A DNA stretch of 64,000 bases from an uncultured Oscillospiraceae bacterium (GCA_934526065.1 CAKSZX010000008.1:1-64000), one strand, 5' to 3'; shown: positions 27,452-35,992, numbered from the stretch's first letter. The notes: generated from the sequence alone by a model not told the origin. Numbers and translations: made by a program.

Positions 27452-28544
27452 TTTTAAATCTCACTGGTAATACCAAATAGGTAAAATCGTCTCCCTCTTT
27501 AGGAATAATTTTGCAAGGGGCCAAAGGGCCGGAAAACTTAAATATAAGTTCGTCTTTTTTGCTCCGTCTCAAAGCGTCAAGAACATATCTGTTGTTAAAG
27601 CCTATTTCCAAATCCGGGCCAATTTGGTTTACATTCAATTCGTCGTAAACTTCACCCAGTTCTGTTGAACATCTGATGCTCATAACCCCTTGATTAAGTG
27701 TAATTCTTACGGGATTTCTCAATCTTTCGGTTATGATAAGAGAAACTCTCTCGATGGCGTCCGATAAATCTCTTGTTTTAACAATAACATCGGTCATAAA
27801 TTTTTCGGGAATTGCTTTTCTGTAATCCAAAAAGTCCCCTTCCAACAAACGGGAAATAATAGTAAATTCATCAACCTGGAAAACAACAAATCTCTTTGCC
27901 GGGTAAACGGCTATTTTTCCGTCGTCTACACAAAGGCGTCTTACTTCGTCCATTGCCTTTTTGGGGATAACCATTTTAAATTCCCCTTCAAAATCAACGG
28001 CTCTTTCACAAACTGCCAAACGATAACCGTCCAAAGCAACCATTGTAAGGTGCATATCTTCAAGATTCATCAAAACACCTGTGTGAGCAGGGCGCTTGTC
28101 ATCGGTTGCAACGGCATAAGAAACATAATCGCACATTTGACTGAAAAGATTTTTTTCTATTTTTACGCAATTATCGCTGTTTGCCGATGGTAAATCTGGG
28201 TAGTCTGTGCTGTCTATACCCTTGATATTGTATCTTGCGTTTCCGCACTGAATTACACAGTTCATTTTATCGTCGGCACTGATGTAAATTTCATCGTCGG
28301 AAACCTTTTTTACTATGTTTCCCAAAAGCCGGCTTGAAAGAACTATGTCTCCTTCTTCTTCTATTCGGCAATCAAAGGTTGTTTTAATGCCCAGTTCAAA
28401 ATCGTAACCTGTTAAAGTAAGGGTTTCGTTTTCCGCAACTAAGAGAATACCCTCAATACTTGCAAGATTGCTTTTCCGTGCAACAGCTTTTGAAACTACC
28501 TGAATAGCATCATTAAGTTTATCACGGTCACAATAAATTTTCAT
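27444..28544 (-). CDS. dnaN: DNA polymerase III beta sliding clamp
   Basis: A 366-aa clamp subunit that dimerises around DNA and tethers the polymerase. It starts 'MKIYCDRDKLNDAIQVVSKAV', contains three repeats of the clamp fold, and ends in 'YLVLPVRF', the usual '(M)PVRL' end next to the peptide-binding pocket. AAAGGAA precedes the ATG at 28544; the frame continues 22 codons upstream without support. It leads a transcript with yaaA, recF, remB, gyrB, the YcxB-like gene and gyrA. Confidence 0.97.
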   Translation of the reverse strand: MKIYCDRDKLNDAIQVVSKAVARKSNLASIEGILLVAENETLTLTGYDFELGIKTTFDCRIEEEGDIVLSSRLLGNIVKKVSDDEIYISADDKMNCVIQCGNARYNIKGIDSTDYPDLPSANSDNCVKIEKNLFSQMCDYVSYAVATDDKRPAHTGVLMNLEDMHLTMVALDGYRLAVCERAVDFEGEFKMVIPKKAMDEVRRLCVDDGKIAVYPAKRFVVFQVDEFTIISRLLEGDFLDYRKAIPEKFMTDVIVKTRDLSDAIERVSLIITERLRNPVRITLNQGVMSIRCSTELGEVYDELNVNQIGPDLEIGFNNRYVLDALRRSKKDELIFKFSGPLAPCKIIPKEGDDFTYLVLPVRFKND

Positions 28545-28955
28545 AAAATATATTCCTTTCCTGTTATTAACAGACAATGGTAATTTAGTACCATAAAATT
28601 TTTGCAACAAAAAGCTTTTTTGCTTTTACTTGCTATATAAATTCAGTCGTAGTAGTAGAGGCCGTTGAAATGTGGAAAATTTGATTTCCCGGCTTTTCAA
28701 GCGGTTTTTCTCTACATTTTAAATGTTTAATTCTTGTCGATTAAATGTTGAAACCGACAACCGTAAAATCTAACCGGTTGAAAATGTCAAAAACTCTCTG
28801 TTGAATGTTGAAAACAATGTTGATAATTTTAAAGCTTTTAACTGCATATTTATGCAATATTCACAGTGCTTTAAAGAATAAAAATTCTAAAACTGGCGGT
28901 TGTTAAAACTTTTGTCCGGTTGTTTTCAACAAGACCTAAGTTAATATAATTAAGT
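28545..28955. other. dnaA-dnaN intergenic region with DnaA-box-like repeats; oriC candidate
   Basis: No gene fits here. I count TTTTCCACA (reverse strand, 28671-28679), TTTTCAACA or its complement at 28806-28814 and 28923-28931, TGTTGATAA at 28818-28826, and near-matches TGTTGAAAC (28746) and TGTTGAATG (28799). These resemble the DnaA-box consensus TTWTNCACA with C to A at one position. The gap between dnaA and dnaN is a known oriC position in Firmicutes. The dnaN promoter should also be here. Confidence 0.65.
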
Positions 28956-30266
28956 TTAAATGGTTTTTACATTCTTGATAATATCCTCTACCGTATCATG
29001 ATAGAAACGGTCGCTTTTTATCTTATTACCCACAACTTTTAAGTTGTAAACAACAGTAGAATGATTTCTTCCGCCGAACAAATCACCGATGTCTTTCATT
29101 GTCATTCCGCAAACTTCTTTTATAATGTACATGGCCATTTTTCTTGCGTCGGCAAATTCTGTTTTGTGGCTTTGGCCGGTTAAATCGGCAGGTGTGCAGT
29201 TGTGTACTTTGGCAACTTCCGCAATAATTTTGTCAACCATAGCCGGGCTGGACAAAGTTTCATTTAAAATATCCTTAACCGCAACCTGTGCTGTGGCAAT
29301 AACAGGAGGTTTACCTTCAAGTTCCTGTAAAGCGTTCAGCTTTTTAACAACACCCTCTAACTGACGAATATTTGTCTGTACCTTAGAGGCGATAAATGTA
29401 ACCACATCATTTTTTAAATTCAAACCGAACCGCTCGGCCTTGCGATTTATAATGGCACATCTGGTTTCAAAGTCCGGGGCTTGAATATCCGCCATAAGAC
29501 CCCACTCAAATCTTGTGCGAAGTCTGTCTTCAAGACTTTTTATCTCTTTCGGAGAACGATCCGACGCCAAAACAATCTGCTTGCCTGAATTGTGCAAAGC
29601 GTTGAAAGTGTGGAAGAATTCTTCCTGTGTTTGGGTTTTGCCGGCTATAAACTGAATATCGTCAACCAGCAAAACGTCGCTCTTTCTGTATTTATTTTGG
29701 AAACTTGCGGTGTCGTTTTCTCTGATGGCGGCAATAATCTCGTTTGTAAAAGTCTCGCCGTCAACATAAACTATGTTGTAATCGGGATAATTTTTGTGTA
29801 TCTCCGTTTTTATGGCGTTCAAAAGGTGAGTTTTGCCAAGACCGCTGTCCCCGTAAATAAAAAGCGGGTTATAAGCCGTTGAAGGTTTTTGAGAAACCGC
29901 ATATGCTGCGGCATGGGCAAGTTTGTTTGATGAACCTACGATAAAGGTGTCAAATGTCAAATCGTAACTTCCCTTTTTAACTTCTTTCTTTTCCGCCGGC
30001 TCCGTTACAGAGGCTGCGGCAGGTTTTGCTTTAAGGTTTATCACAACCGTAAAACCTAAAATTTCCTCAAAGCCTTTGGAAATCAAATCCAAAAACTGGT
30101 ATTCTATAACTCCCCTTGCCCAATCATTGGGGGCATAAAGCGTAACCGTCTGCCCGTCCATAGGGCCAAGTTCGATAGGGGCTATAAATAAATTATAGGA
30201 CGCTTCGTTAATGCTGCTTTTGCACCTGGCCTTAACAGCGGTAAAAACATCGTTAAAAGATTCCAT
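28956..30266 (-). CDS. dnaA: Chromosomal replication initiator DnaA
   Basis: A 436-aa AAA+ protein that binds boxes at oriC and opens the duplex. The N-terminal helicase-interaction domain is followed by a short linker (residues about 85-100). Walker A is 'GDSGLGKTHLLNAI' and Walker B 'DVLLVDDIQFI'. The arginine finger region and domain IV follow, with 'TMKDIGDLFGGRNHSTVVYN'. In the recognition helix the usual GGRDH(S/T)TV Asp is Asn401 here; His402, Ser403 and Thr404 follow. GGGAG precedes the ATG. No second gene intervenes before the rpmH divergence. Confidence 0.98.
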   Translation of the reverse strand: MESFNDVFTAVKARCKSSINEASYNLFIAPIELGPMDGQTVTLYAPNDWARGVIEYQFLDLISKGFEEILGFTVVINLKAKPAAASVTEPAEKKEVKKGSYDLTFDTFIVGSSNKLAHAAAYAVSQKPSTAYNPLFIYGDSGLGKTHLLNAIKTEIHKNYPDYNIVYVDGETFTNEIIAAIRENDTASFQNKYRKSDVLLVDDIQFIAGKTQTQEEFFHTFNALHNSGKQIVLASDRSPKEIKSLEDRLRTRFEWGLMADIQAPDFETRCAIINRKAERFGLNLKNDVVTFIASKVQTNIRQLEGVVKKLNALQELEGKPPVIATAQVAVKDILNETLSSPAMVDKIIAEVAKVHNCTPADLTGQSHKTEFADARKMAMYIIKEVCGMTMKDIGDLFGGRNHSTVVYNLKVVGNKIKSDRFYHDTVEDIIKNVKTI

Positions 30267-30381
30267 TTAATTACTCCCGTTTAATTTCCCTGGCGCAGAT
30301 AGGCTTAAATGCCCGGTAAAGGGGGCAAATTGCCGTTAAAGATGTTTTTAAGCCCAAAACGCCATTTTTACATATACACTG

Positions 30382-30410
30382 ATTATACCATAAATTTGCC
30401 GCCTTTACAA
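30382..30410 (-). promoter_or_regulatory. dnaA promoter
   Basis: Minus strand TTGTAA (30410-30405), 17 bases, TATAAT (30387-30382), leaving a leader of about 110 bases before dnaA. Confidence 0.7.
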
Positions 30411-30555
30411 TATTTTATTATATAATAAATATAGTATATATAATATTTTTAATTGTTAATACTATATATGAAGGTAAAAAATTTATAAAAAGATAAAAAA
30501 ACAAGGAAAATTAAAAAAATAAATCCTTTTTAACCAATAAGTTAAATATTTGCAC

Positions 30556-30585
30556 TTGACAAAAACCCACTGTTTATTATATACT
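30556..30585 (+). promoter_or_regulatory. rpmH promoter
   Basis: TTGACA (30556-30561), 18 bases, TATACT (30580-30585), about 90 bases before the rpmH start. Confidence 0.7.
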
Positions 30586-30678
30586 TTCTAAATGCAAGGG
30601 CTTACTTTGCGCTAAAATATTGTTGGCAGCGGAATTACCGTTTGCATATATAAAATAAAGACAGGAGGACACAAATCA

Positions 30679-30813
30679 ATGAAGAGAACTTACCAGCCTA
30701 AAAAGCGTTCAAGAAAAGCAGTTCACGGCTTTTTGAAGAGAATGGCAAGCCACAACGGCAGAAAAGTAATCGCAAGAAGAAGATCAAAGGGCAGAGCTAA
30801 ATTGTCAGCTTAA
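30679..30813 (+). CDS. rpmH: 50S ribosomal protein L34
   Basis: A 44-aa very basic ribosomal protein: it starts MKRTYQPKKRSRK, continues 'HGFLKRMASHNGRKVIARR' and ends 'KGRAKLSA', matching bL34 almost position for position. AGGAGG precedes the ATG. First gene of the rpmH-rnpA-yidD-yidC-jag series and the first plus-strand gene right of the origin. Confidence 0.98.
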   Translation: MKRTYQPKKRSRKAVHGFLKRMASHNGRKVIARRRSKGRAKLSA

Positions 30814-30861
30814 TCGCCATCCTTTTGTTTTCTATTTTTGACATTTCGAAAGTTAAAAAGC

Positions 30862-30886
30862 AAGACCACTTAGCGTGGTCTTTATT
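30862..30886 (+). terminator. Terminator or attenuator between rpmH and rnpA
   Basis: AAGACCAC (30862-30869) pairs with GTGGTCTT (30875-30882), followed by a T-rich run. Partial termination would keep rpmH transcripts in excess over rnpA. Confidence 0.7.
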
Positions 30887-30949
30887 TCTATTCGGATTTT
30901 CAAAATAAAAACAATCTTCTTGGTTTTCCAAATTGAAAAGGAAAAAACG

Positions 30950-31285
30950 ATGAAATTTAAAGCAGTTAACAAAAACAAAGAGTTTATCAAAGCTTACCGC
31001 AAGGGTAAATGCAGCGTTCAGCCGGGGGTTGTGGTTTACTGTATTAAAAACAGGTATCACGGCACCCGCATAGGAATAACATCAAGCAAAAAAATCGGCT
31101 GTGCGGTTAAGCGCAACCGTTCCAGGCGTGTTATAAGGGCGGCAATTCGCAGCCTTAACCTGGATATGTCAAAAGGGTACGACCTTATTTTTGTGGCCCG
31201 CGGCAAAACCGCAAGGCTAAAAAGTTATCAAGTTGCGGATATGATAAACTTACGGCTTCGGGAGACAGGTTATTTGGATGCTTAA
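30950..31285 (+). CDS. rnpA: Ribonuclease P protein component
   Basis: A 111-aa basic protein that assists the RNase P RNA in maturing tRNA 5' ends. It shows 'MKFKAVNKNKEFIKAYRKGK', 'GITSSKKIGCAVKRNRSRRVIRAA' (the conserved RNR block) and 'GYDLIFVARGKTA'. The start is the ATG at 30950, after AAAAGGAAAA; a frame opening at 30875 would run across the terminator hairpin. Its 3' end overlaps yidD by eight bases. Confidence 0.95.
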   Translation: MKFKAVNKNKEFIKAYRKGKCSVQPGVVVYCIKNRYHGTRIGITSSKKIGCAVKRNRSRRVIRAAIRSLNLDMSKGYDLIFVARGKTARLKSYQVADMINLRLRETGYLDA

Positions 31286-31523
31286 AAAAATTTTTATAGC
31301 CCCAATTAAATTTTACAAAAAATTTATATCCCCTCTTCTGGGCAACCACTGCCGCTATCTGCCCACCTGCAGCGAATATATGATGCAGGCAATAGAAATT
31401 CACGGTGTAGTCAAGGGTTTAATCCTTGGCATATGGCGCATTTTGCGTTGTAACCCATGGGCAAAGGGCGGTTATGACCCGGTCCCGCCGAAAGGAATGT
31501 GGACAAACAAAACTAAACAGTAG
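31278..31523 (+). CDS. yidD: Membrane protein insertion efficiency factor YidD
   Basis: An 81-aa protein with 'IKFYKKFISPLLGNHCRYLPTCSEYMMQAIEIHG' and 'ILRCNPWAKGGYDPVP', the three conserved Cys of the family included. It is thought to help YidC insert proteins into the membrane. Overlaps rnpA and precedes yidC, as in most bacteria. Confidence 0.96.
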   Translation: MLKKIFIAPIKFYKKFISPLLGNHCRYLPTCSEYMMQAIEIHGVVKGLILGIWRILRCNPWAKGGYDPVPPKGMWTNKTKQ

Positions 31524-31549
31524 CCTTTATTAAAAAGGCCGGAGGAAAA

Positions 31550-32590
31550 ATGAGCAGTATATTTTCAATTTTCTCAATACCCCTCGGTTGGTTGATGCGT
31601 GGCATCTACGACCTTGTGGGCAACTACGGTGTAACACTTATTCTGTTTACACTTTTAACAAAAATTATTCTTCTTCCTCTTTCAATCAAACAGAAGAAGA
31701 GCACAATCAGAATGAGCGTTTTCAGCCCGCTTATTCAGCAAATTCAAAAGAAATACGCCAGCGACCCTCAAAAACAGCAGGAGGAACTTGCAAGGCTTCA
31801 ACAGGAACACAACTTTTCAATGACAAGCGGTTGTGCACCTATGCTTATTCAGTTCCCTATTCTCATCGGTCTTATCAATGTTATTTATAAGCCGTTGCAG
31901 TATATTGCAAGGGTTCCTGCAGATGTAATTAAAACAATCACACCTATTGCCGAAGGCATTATGGGTTCCGTTTCAAGATACAGCCGGGAAACAAGCATAA
32001 TAGTTGCGGTAAAACAAAACCCGGATATGTTCTCACAGTATCTTTCTGCGGAACAGCTTTCATTTGTAAAAAACTTTAACTTTACATTCTTAGGCTTTGA
32101 TTTGTCGGTTACACCGTCAATCAAAAACCTCAATATGTTGGTTCTTATTCCTATCATTTCAGTAATTGTAATGCTTATTCAGCAGTTTGTTACAATGAAG
32201 TTGAACGGTCAGAAAATGGAAGGCCCTGCTAAATTTATGCCTATTTACACAAGCGTAATGTTCCGGTATTTCGGCTTCGTTGTTCCGGCAGGTGTTTCTG
32301 TTTACTGGATTTTCAACAGCGTTTTCGGTATTTTGCAGGAATACATTCTTTCAATTTTCTTTGATGTTGAAAAGGAAAGAGCAAAAATCAACCGGGAAGT
32401 TGAAGAAGCTCGCAAAAAGAGAAAAGAAGAGCGGAAAAAGCGCCCTGAAAAGGCTAAAAAAGCCATTCGGCAGGACAAAGAAAAATACGCCGAAGAATCA
32501 AAGAGTTTTGACGGCGATATGACCGAAGAACAGAGAAAACGCCTTGAAAAGGCAAGGGCATTGGACAGAGAAAAATACGGTGATAAATAA
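31550..32590 (+). CDS. yidC: Membrane protein insertase YidC/OxaA
   Basis: A 346-aa insertase of the short Gram-positive type with no large periplasmic domain. Hydrophobic segments include 'YGVTLILFTLLTKIILLPL', 'CAPMLIQFPILIGLINVIY', 'MLVLIPIISVIVMLIQ' and 'VVPAGVSVYWIFNSVFGILQEYIL'. The cytoplasmic hairpin between the first two is Lys/Gln-rich. No lipobox Cys is visible near the N-terminus, unlike Bacillus SpoIIIJ. The tail is a long Lys/Glu/Arg-rich segment, which could contact the ribosome. GGAGGAAAA precedes the ATG; the stop overlaps jag by one base. Confidence 0.95.
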   Translation: MSSIFSIFSIPLGWLMRGIYDLVGNYGVTLILFTLLTKIILLPLSIKQKKSTIRMSVFSPLIQQIQKKYASDPQKQQEELARLQQEHNFSMTSGCAPMLIQFPILIGLINVIYKPLQYIARVPADVIKTITPIAEGIMGSVSRYSRETSIIVAVKQNPDMFSQYLSAEQLSFVKNFNFTFLGFDLSVTPSIKNLNMLVLIPIISVIVMLIQQFVTMKLNGQKMEGPAKFMPIYTSVMFRYFGFVVPAGVSVYWIFNSVFGILQEYILSIFFDVEKERAKINREVEEARKKRKEERKKRPEKAKKAIRQDKEKYAEESKSFDGDMTEEQRKRLEKARALDREKYGDK

Positions 32591-33564
32591 TGAGAGAAGT
32601 TATTAAAACTGCCTCGTCAAAAGAAGAGGCAATAGCCCTGGCACTTGAAGAATTGGATCTTACACGGGACAGAGTAACCGTGGAAGTTACCGATGTCACC
32701 AAAAAGGGCTTTATCTTTAAAAAAGAATATGTAACCGTTAAAGTTACCGAAAAAGAAGACGATTTCAGTGTAAAAGATTTGTTTGCACAGCCTGAAAAAG
32801 AAACTTTCAAAAAAGAAAAGAAAGAAAAAAAGCCGGAAAACAAAAAGCCTGAAATCAAGAGCGAAGAACCTAAAAAAGAGGAACAAAATCGGCAGGAAGA
32901 AACGGAAGAAAAACCGCAGCCGGAAGAATATGTAATTCCCGAAGAAGAACAGAGCGCAAAATTAAAATACGCAATGGAATTCTTAAAAGGAATACTCAGT
33001 CGGTTTAACGAGGAAGAATACACTCTCACCCCTGTTAAAAGCGAAACAGGCTGCACCATTAAAATAAGCGGCCGGAATGTAGGAGCTTTGATAGGCAGAA
33101 AAGGCGAGACAATGGAGGCTCTCTCCTATCTTACAGGTCTTGCCGCAAACCGCACAGAGGACAGCTTTGAAAAAATTACCGTTGATGTTGCGGATTATCG
33201 CCACAAGCGTGAGGGAGATTTGGTTCACAACGCCAAAAAGCGGGCAAATAAGGTGTTAAAAACAGGCCGTCCTTTCGGTTTCGAGCCTATGAATCCTTAT
33301 GAAAGACGCATTATCCACGCTACCGTAAGCGAAATCGAAGGTGTTAAGAGCGAGAGCAAAGGCGAAGGCAGCAGCCGCAGGGTTGTAATTTATCCTACAA
33401 ACCCAAGACCACGCTACAATAATAATCGTGACCGTGGCGGCAGAAAGCCTTACAACAAAAACTCATCACGCAGAGAAAAGAGCGAACCTCAGGCACAGAA
33501 AACAAGAGACGAAAAACTCAATGACAGCCGGTCATTCGGTCTTTACTCAAAAATAGAACTTTAA
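32590..33564 (+). CDS. jag: RNA-binding protein Jag (KhpB)
   Basis: A 324-aa protein with a Jag-N domain ('MREVIKTASSKEEAIALALEEL', 'TKKGFIF'), a long charged Lys/Glu/Pro linker (about residues 65-130), a KH domain ('SGRNVGALIGRKGETMEALSYLTGLAAN') and an R3H domain ('NPYERRIIHATVSE...SRRVVIYP'). It binds RNA and is linked to cell division and elongation control in Gram-positives. It has an Arg/Asn/Lys-rich C-terminal tail. Normally mnmE comes next; here the operon ends with a terminator. Confidence 0.95.
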   Translation: MREVIKTASSKEEAIALALEELDLTRDRVTVEVTDVTKKGFIFKKEYVTVKVTEKEDDFSVKDLFAQPEKETFKKEKKEKKPENKKPEIKSEEPKKEEQNRQEETEEKPQPEEYVIPEEEQSAKLKYAMEFLKGILSRFNEEEYTLTPVKSETGCTIKISGRNVGALIGRKGETMEALSYLTGLAANRTEDSFEKITVDVADYRHKREGDLVHNAKKRANKVLKTGRPFGFEPMNPYERRIIHATVSEIEGVKSESKGEGSSRRVVIYPTNPRPRYNNNRDRGGRKPYNKNSSRREKSEPQAQKTRDEKLNDSRSFGLYSKIEL

Positions 33565-33570
33565 AAATTT

Positions 33571-33600
33571 ACAAGCCGTCCCCGGGGCGGCTTTTGTTTT
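33571..33600 (+). terminator. jag terminator
   Basis: AAGCCGTCCCC pairs with GGGGCGGCTT, followed by TTTGTTTTG, directly after jag. Confidence 0.85.
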
Positions 33601-34085
33601 GTTATAAAAAGGTTTGAAAAATCGAGTATTTTTATTTTGAACAGAAAAATATAAATCAAGCCGTGAAATATTTGTCTATCACCGATGTTAAAATGCTGTT
33701 TATTTGTAATTTTAATTTACGGTATAATACCGTTGAACTTTACAGTGAAGATGTTCCGCTGTAAAATATGACCTCAACAAACTGCAAAACAGGCTCTCTT
33801 TGGTAAAGAGAGCTGTCAGCGTTAGCTGACTGAGAGATTGATTAAGCAATCCTTTAAAAAATATATTCCGCCATAAATAAACTATCCTAATAAAAGGCAA
33901 AATCTTGCTTTCCAGATTTTTTAAAATGCTTTCAACATTTTTAGGTACAAATGTCAAAAACTATTTCAGATTACAAAAATTTGATTAAATTTTTGGATTT
34001 TGTAACAAAAAAGTTAAAAATCGTTGCACATACAGCGGTTTTGTTATATTATAATCTAAAAGCAAAAGTAAAAGAGGAAAAAGTT
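33601..34085. other. Intergenic region after jag
   Basis: No convincing gene. It holds a palindromic extragenic element (33790-33852, listed separately) and AT-rich sequence before the next membrane-protein gene. Confidence 0.5.
33790..33852. repeat. Palindromic extragenic element
   Basis: GCTCTCTTT pairs with AAAGAGAGC, directly followed by GTCAGC pairing with GCTGAC and a TGAGAGATTG tail. From memory, similar 'GGGAGCTGTCAGCGTAGCTGACTGAGGGATTG' type segments occur in many copies between genes in Clostridia. Only one copy is in this window. Confidence 0.5.
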
Positions 34086-34955
34086 ATGACCTTATCAGAA
34101 ATATATACATCCAGAAAGACAAATTTAATCGAAAGGCTCAGTCGGGCTAAAAGCCTGTATGAAACAGGCAGTGTAATTTCCGAAATGTTTGAAACTATTC
34201 AGTATCAATATCTCAGCCGGGGCGACAAGGCAGATGTTGCCGACAAATTAGATCGGCTTGTGGCTTTGGAAAAAGCCAATTTCCCTATGTTGGAAAGTGT
34301 AAATAAATCAAAACTTTGGGAAAATAGCGAAGATGTAAAAAATGTTAAAAAGAAAAGCCCACTTCCCGGCCTTATAGCCCTTCTTGTAGGTGTGCTTATG
34401 GTATTGCTTACCGTTTATTATTATATGTTTCTGCACAATATAAAATTTAACGATATGCAAAGCTACATACTGGTTATGGCCATAGGCTGTTTTGTCATTC
34501 TCCTTTCCGGTTTTATGTTGTTTCACACAAAAAAGGTAAAGAGCAAAACCGTTGTGGAAATTTCTGCCGACGCCGGTGATTTGGCCGATAAATTGGAGGC
34601 AATTTTTAAAGAAATGGATGATATTCTCCGGGCAGAACAGCAATCGGCGGAAAAGCAAAAGCAAGCTTTGTCTATGGCTGTAAATCCACAGGAAGTTCAG
34701 CTTTTATCTTATCTTATGGAGGCTAAATATTCCGGCCAAGGGGATTTTGCCCTTGAACAACTTGACGAAGTTGAACTTTATCTTGCAAAAATGGACATTT
34801 TGGTTATCAAATATTCAAAGGGCAACGAAAAGTACTTTGAATTTTTGGAGGGTGACGAAGAAAAAACAATTCGCCCGGCTTTAATTCGCGGCGGTGAAAT
34901 TTTGGCCATGGGCTTGGCTCAGGTTAAACCTCACTCATTTGATGAAGATAAGTAA
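34086..34955 (+). CDS. Two-helix membrane protein of unknown function
   Basis: A 289-aa protein I do not recognise. The N-terminal about 90 residues are charged and helical ('SRKTNLIERLSRAKSLYETGSVISEMFETI'). Two adjacent membrane segments follow ('GLIALLVGVLMVLLTVYYYMF' and 'YILVMAIGCFVILLSGFML'), then a second helical, possibly coiled-coil cytoplasmic part and a small C-terminal domain. Start at the ATG 34086 with AGAGGAAAAAG upstream; in-frame codons back to 33951 are not preceded by a ribosome site. It stands alone. Confidence 0.6.
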   Translation: MTLSEIYTSRKTNLIERLSRAKSLYETGSVISEMFETIQYQYLSRGDKADVADKLDRLVALEKANFPMLESVNKSKLWENSEDVKNVKKKSPLPGLIALLVGVLMVLLTVYYYMFLHNIKFNDMQSYILVMAIGCFVILLSGFMLFHTKKVKSKTVVEISADAGDLADKLEAIFKEMDDILRAEQQSAEKQKQALSMAVNPQEVQLLSYLMEAKYSGQGDFALEQLDEVELYLAKMDILVIKYSKGNEKYFEFLEGDEEKTIRPALIRGGEILAMGLAQVKPHSFDEDK

Positions 34956-35005
34956 AACTTTAACAAAAAATTTTTTTCACGGAAAAAACAAATTCATAAC
35001 TTTAA

Positions 35006-35039
35006 AACCCTGTTTCAAAAAATCGGAACAGGGTTTTTT
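35006..35039 (+). terminator. Intrinsic terminator
   Basis: AACCCTGTT pairs with AACAGGGTT (35006-35034), followed by six T. It ends the plus-strand membrane protein gene; the convergent minus-strand gene stops 40 bases further on. Confidence 0.8.
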
Positions 35040-35081
35040 ACATCTGTTTTCTGTTGTAAATTGTAGACTTGCAATTTTTTA

Positions 35082-35885
35082 TCAGTCTGTAACTTTTTTA
35101 ATTTTTTCGGTGCCTGCCTCAAAGCTGTCATCGCCGGTTACAAAGCAGGTGTTAAATGTCCGCCCGTCATGTAAAAAGCTCATAATTCTTGCAAAATCTT
35201 CTAAGGAAGATGTGTTAATGTCAGTGTTTATTCTTTCAAATTCTCTTTTTATTCCGTTGGTTAACAGGTCGTCTAAATTGCCGAGATTTGTATTTATAAA
35301 ATTCTCTGCGGCAAACAAAATAAATTCAAGGCCTACGGCGTTGTCTAAAAATTTACCTCCTTGTTCAATGGCGTAAATTATAGTCTCCCGCCCGGCTTTA
35401 TCGGCATTTTTTAAAAGATAACTTTTCGCAGCTCCGGGTATCTGCCCCGGTTCTATGTCAATTTCTTTAAAGTCTTTGCAAATTTTCATTAACTCATCAT
35501 AAGAACAAAATATATACTTGTCAATGTTCACCCCAAAGGCATTTTTAAATTCCTCAACACAGGCCAAACTTCCCTTTTGTTTGTAAATGCCGTCAATGGT
35601 GTAACCGTCTTTTATTTTAAATTCCGGAGATATAATTCCAATTCCTATTTTCCCCTCTATGGCATTGAATTTTATTATCCGATACACCCGGCTGTCCTCA
35701 TTTCCAAGCCTTAAAAACAGCCGAACTCTATCCCTTGCAGACGGTATGTTTACAGGTACATTCTCCTTTTTTACTTCTGCTTGTTGGGTTTTAATCAAAA
35801 TTTGTCCGCACACTGCCGACAAAGCCACCGCCATAACCGCAAATGTAACTGTAAATGAAATAATAAATATTTTAAATTTTTTCAA
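35082..35885 (-). CDS. Membrane-anchored protein, possible degenerate LCP domain
   Basis: A 267-aa protein with one N-terminal membrane helix ('IFIISFTVTFAVMAVALSAVCG') and an extracytoplasmic remainder. 'GIGIISPEFKIKDGYTIDGIYKQKG...FGVNIDKYIFCSYDELMKICKDF' follows the order of LytR-CpsA-Psr domains (strand, 'Prd' loop, 'id.yv.vdf..f..lvd'), but the Arg and Asp residues that bind the polyprenyl pyrophosphate are not evident. I therefore call it LCP-like with low certainty. It appears to start with TTG (35885) after GGGGGTG. It is divergent from the BlaI gene. Confidence 0.4.
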   Translation of the reverse strand: MKKFKIFIISFTVTFAVMAVALSAVCGQILIKTQQAEVKKENVPVNIPSARDRVRLFLRLGNEDSRVYRIIKFNAIEGKIGIGIISPEFKIKDGYTIDGIYKQKGSLACVEEFKNAFGVNIDKYIFCSYDELMKICKDFKEIDIEPGQIPGAAKSYLLKNADKAGRETIIYAIEQGGKFLDNAVGLEFILFAAENFINTNLGNLDDLLTNGIKREFERINTDINTSSLEDFARIMSFLHDGRTFNTCFVTGDDSFEAGTEKIKKVTD

Positions 35886-35940
35886 AATTCACACCCCCAC
35901 ATTATTTTTGCCGAAAACAGAAAATTTTAATCATTGTATG

Positions 35941-35969
35941 TTGACAAATTACTCTACAAATTGTAGAAT
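35941..35969 (+). promoter_or_regulatory. blaI-blaR promoter
   Basis: TTGACA (35941-35946), 17 bases, TAGAAT (35964-35969). It is overlapped by the first BlaI-type operator. Confidence 0.8.
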
Positions 35970-35992
35970 AAAGTAAAATCTACAACTTGTAG
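35954..35992. promoter_or_regulatory. Paired BlaI-type operators
   Basis: Two dyads of the form CTACAA-N-TTGTAG: CTACAAATTGTAG (35954-35966) and CTACAACTTGTAG (35980-35992), centres 26 bases apart. The TACA/TGTA half-sites match the BlaI/MecI operator rule. The first blocks the -10 region and the second lies just after the start of transcription, so BlaI should repress its own operon. Confidence 0.85.

Larger units (their letters stand above)
30267..30678. other. dnaA/rpmH divergent intergenic region
   Basis: The point where transcription polarity switches from minus to plus. Very AT-rich, including tracts at 30418-30540. It contains the dnaA and rpmH promoters listed separately. I see no TTATCCACA-type box in it, in contrast to the dnaA-dnaN gap; the AT tracts could serve as a duplex-unwinding element. 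Confidence 0.6.

Noticed and set aside
30267..30678. oriC between dnaA and rpmH
   Set aside because: Polarity switches here and it is AT-rich, but I find no DnaA-box words, unlike the dnaA-dnaN gap and the 40.3-kb cluster. It may still be the unwinding region.
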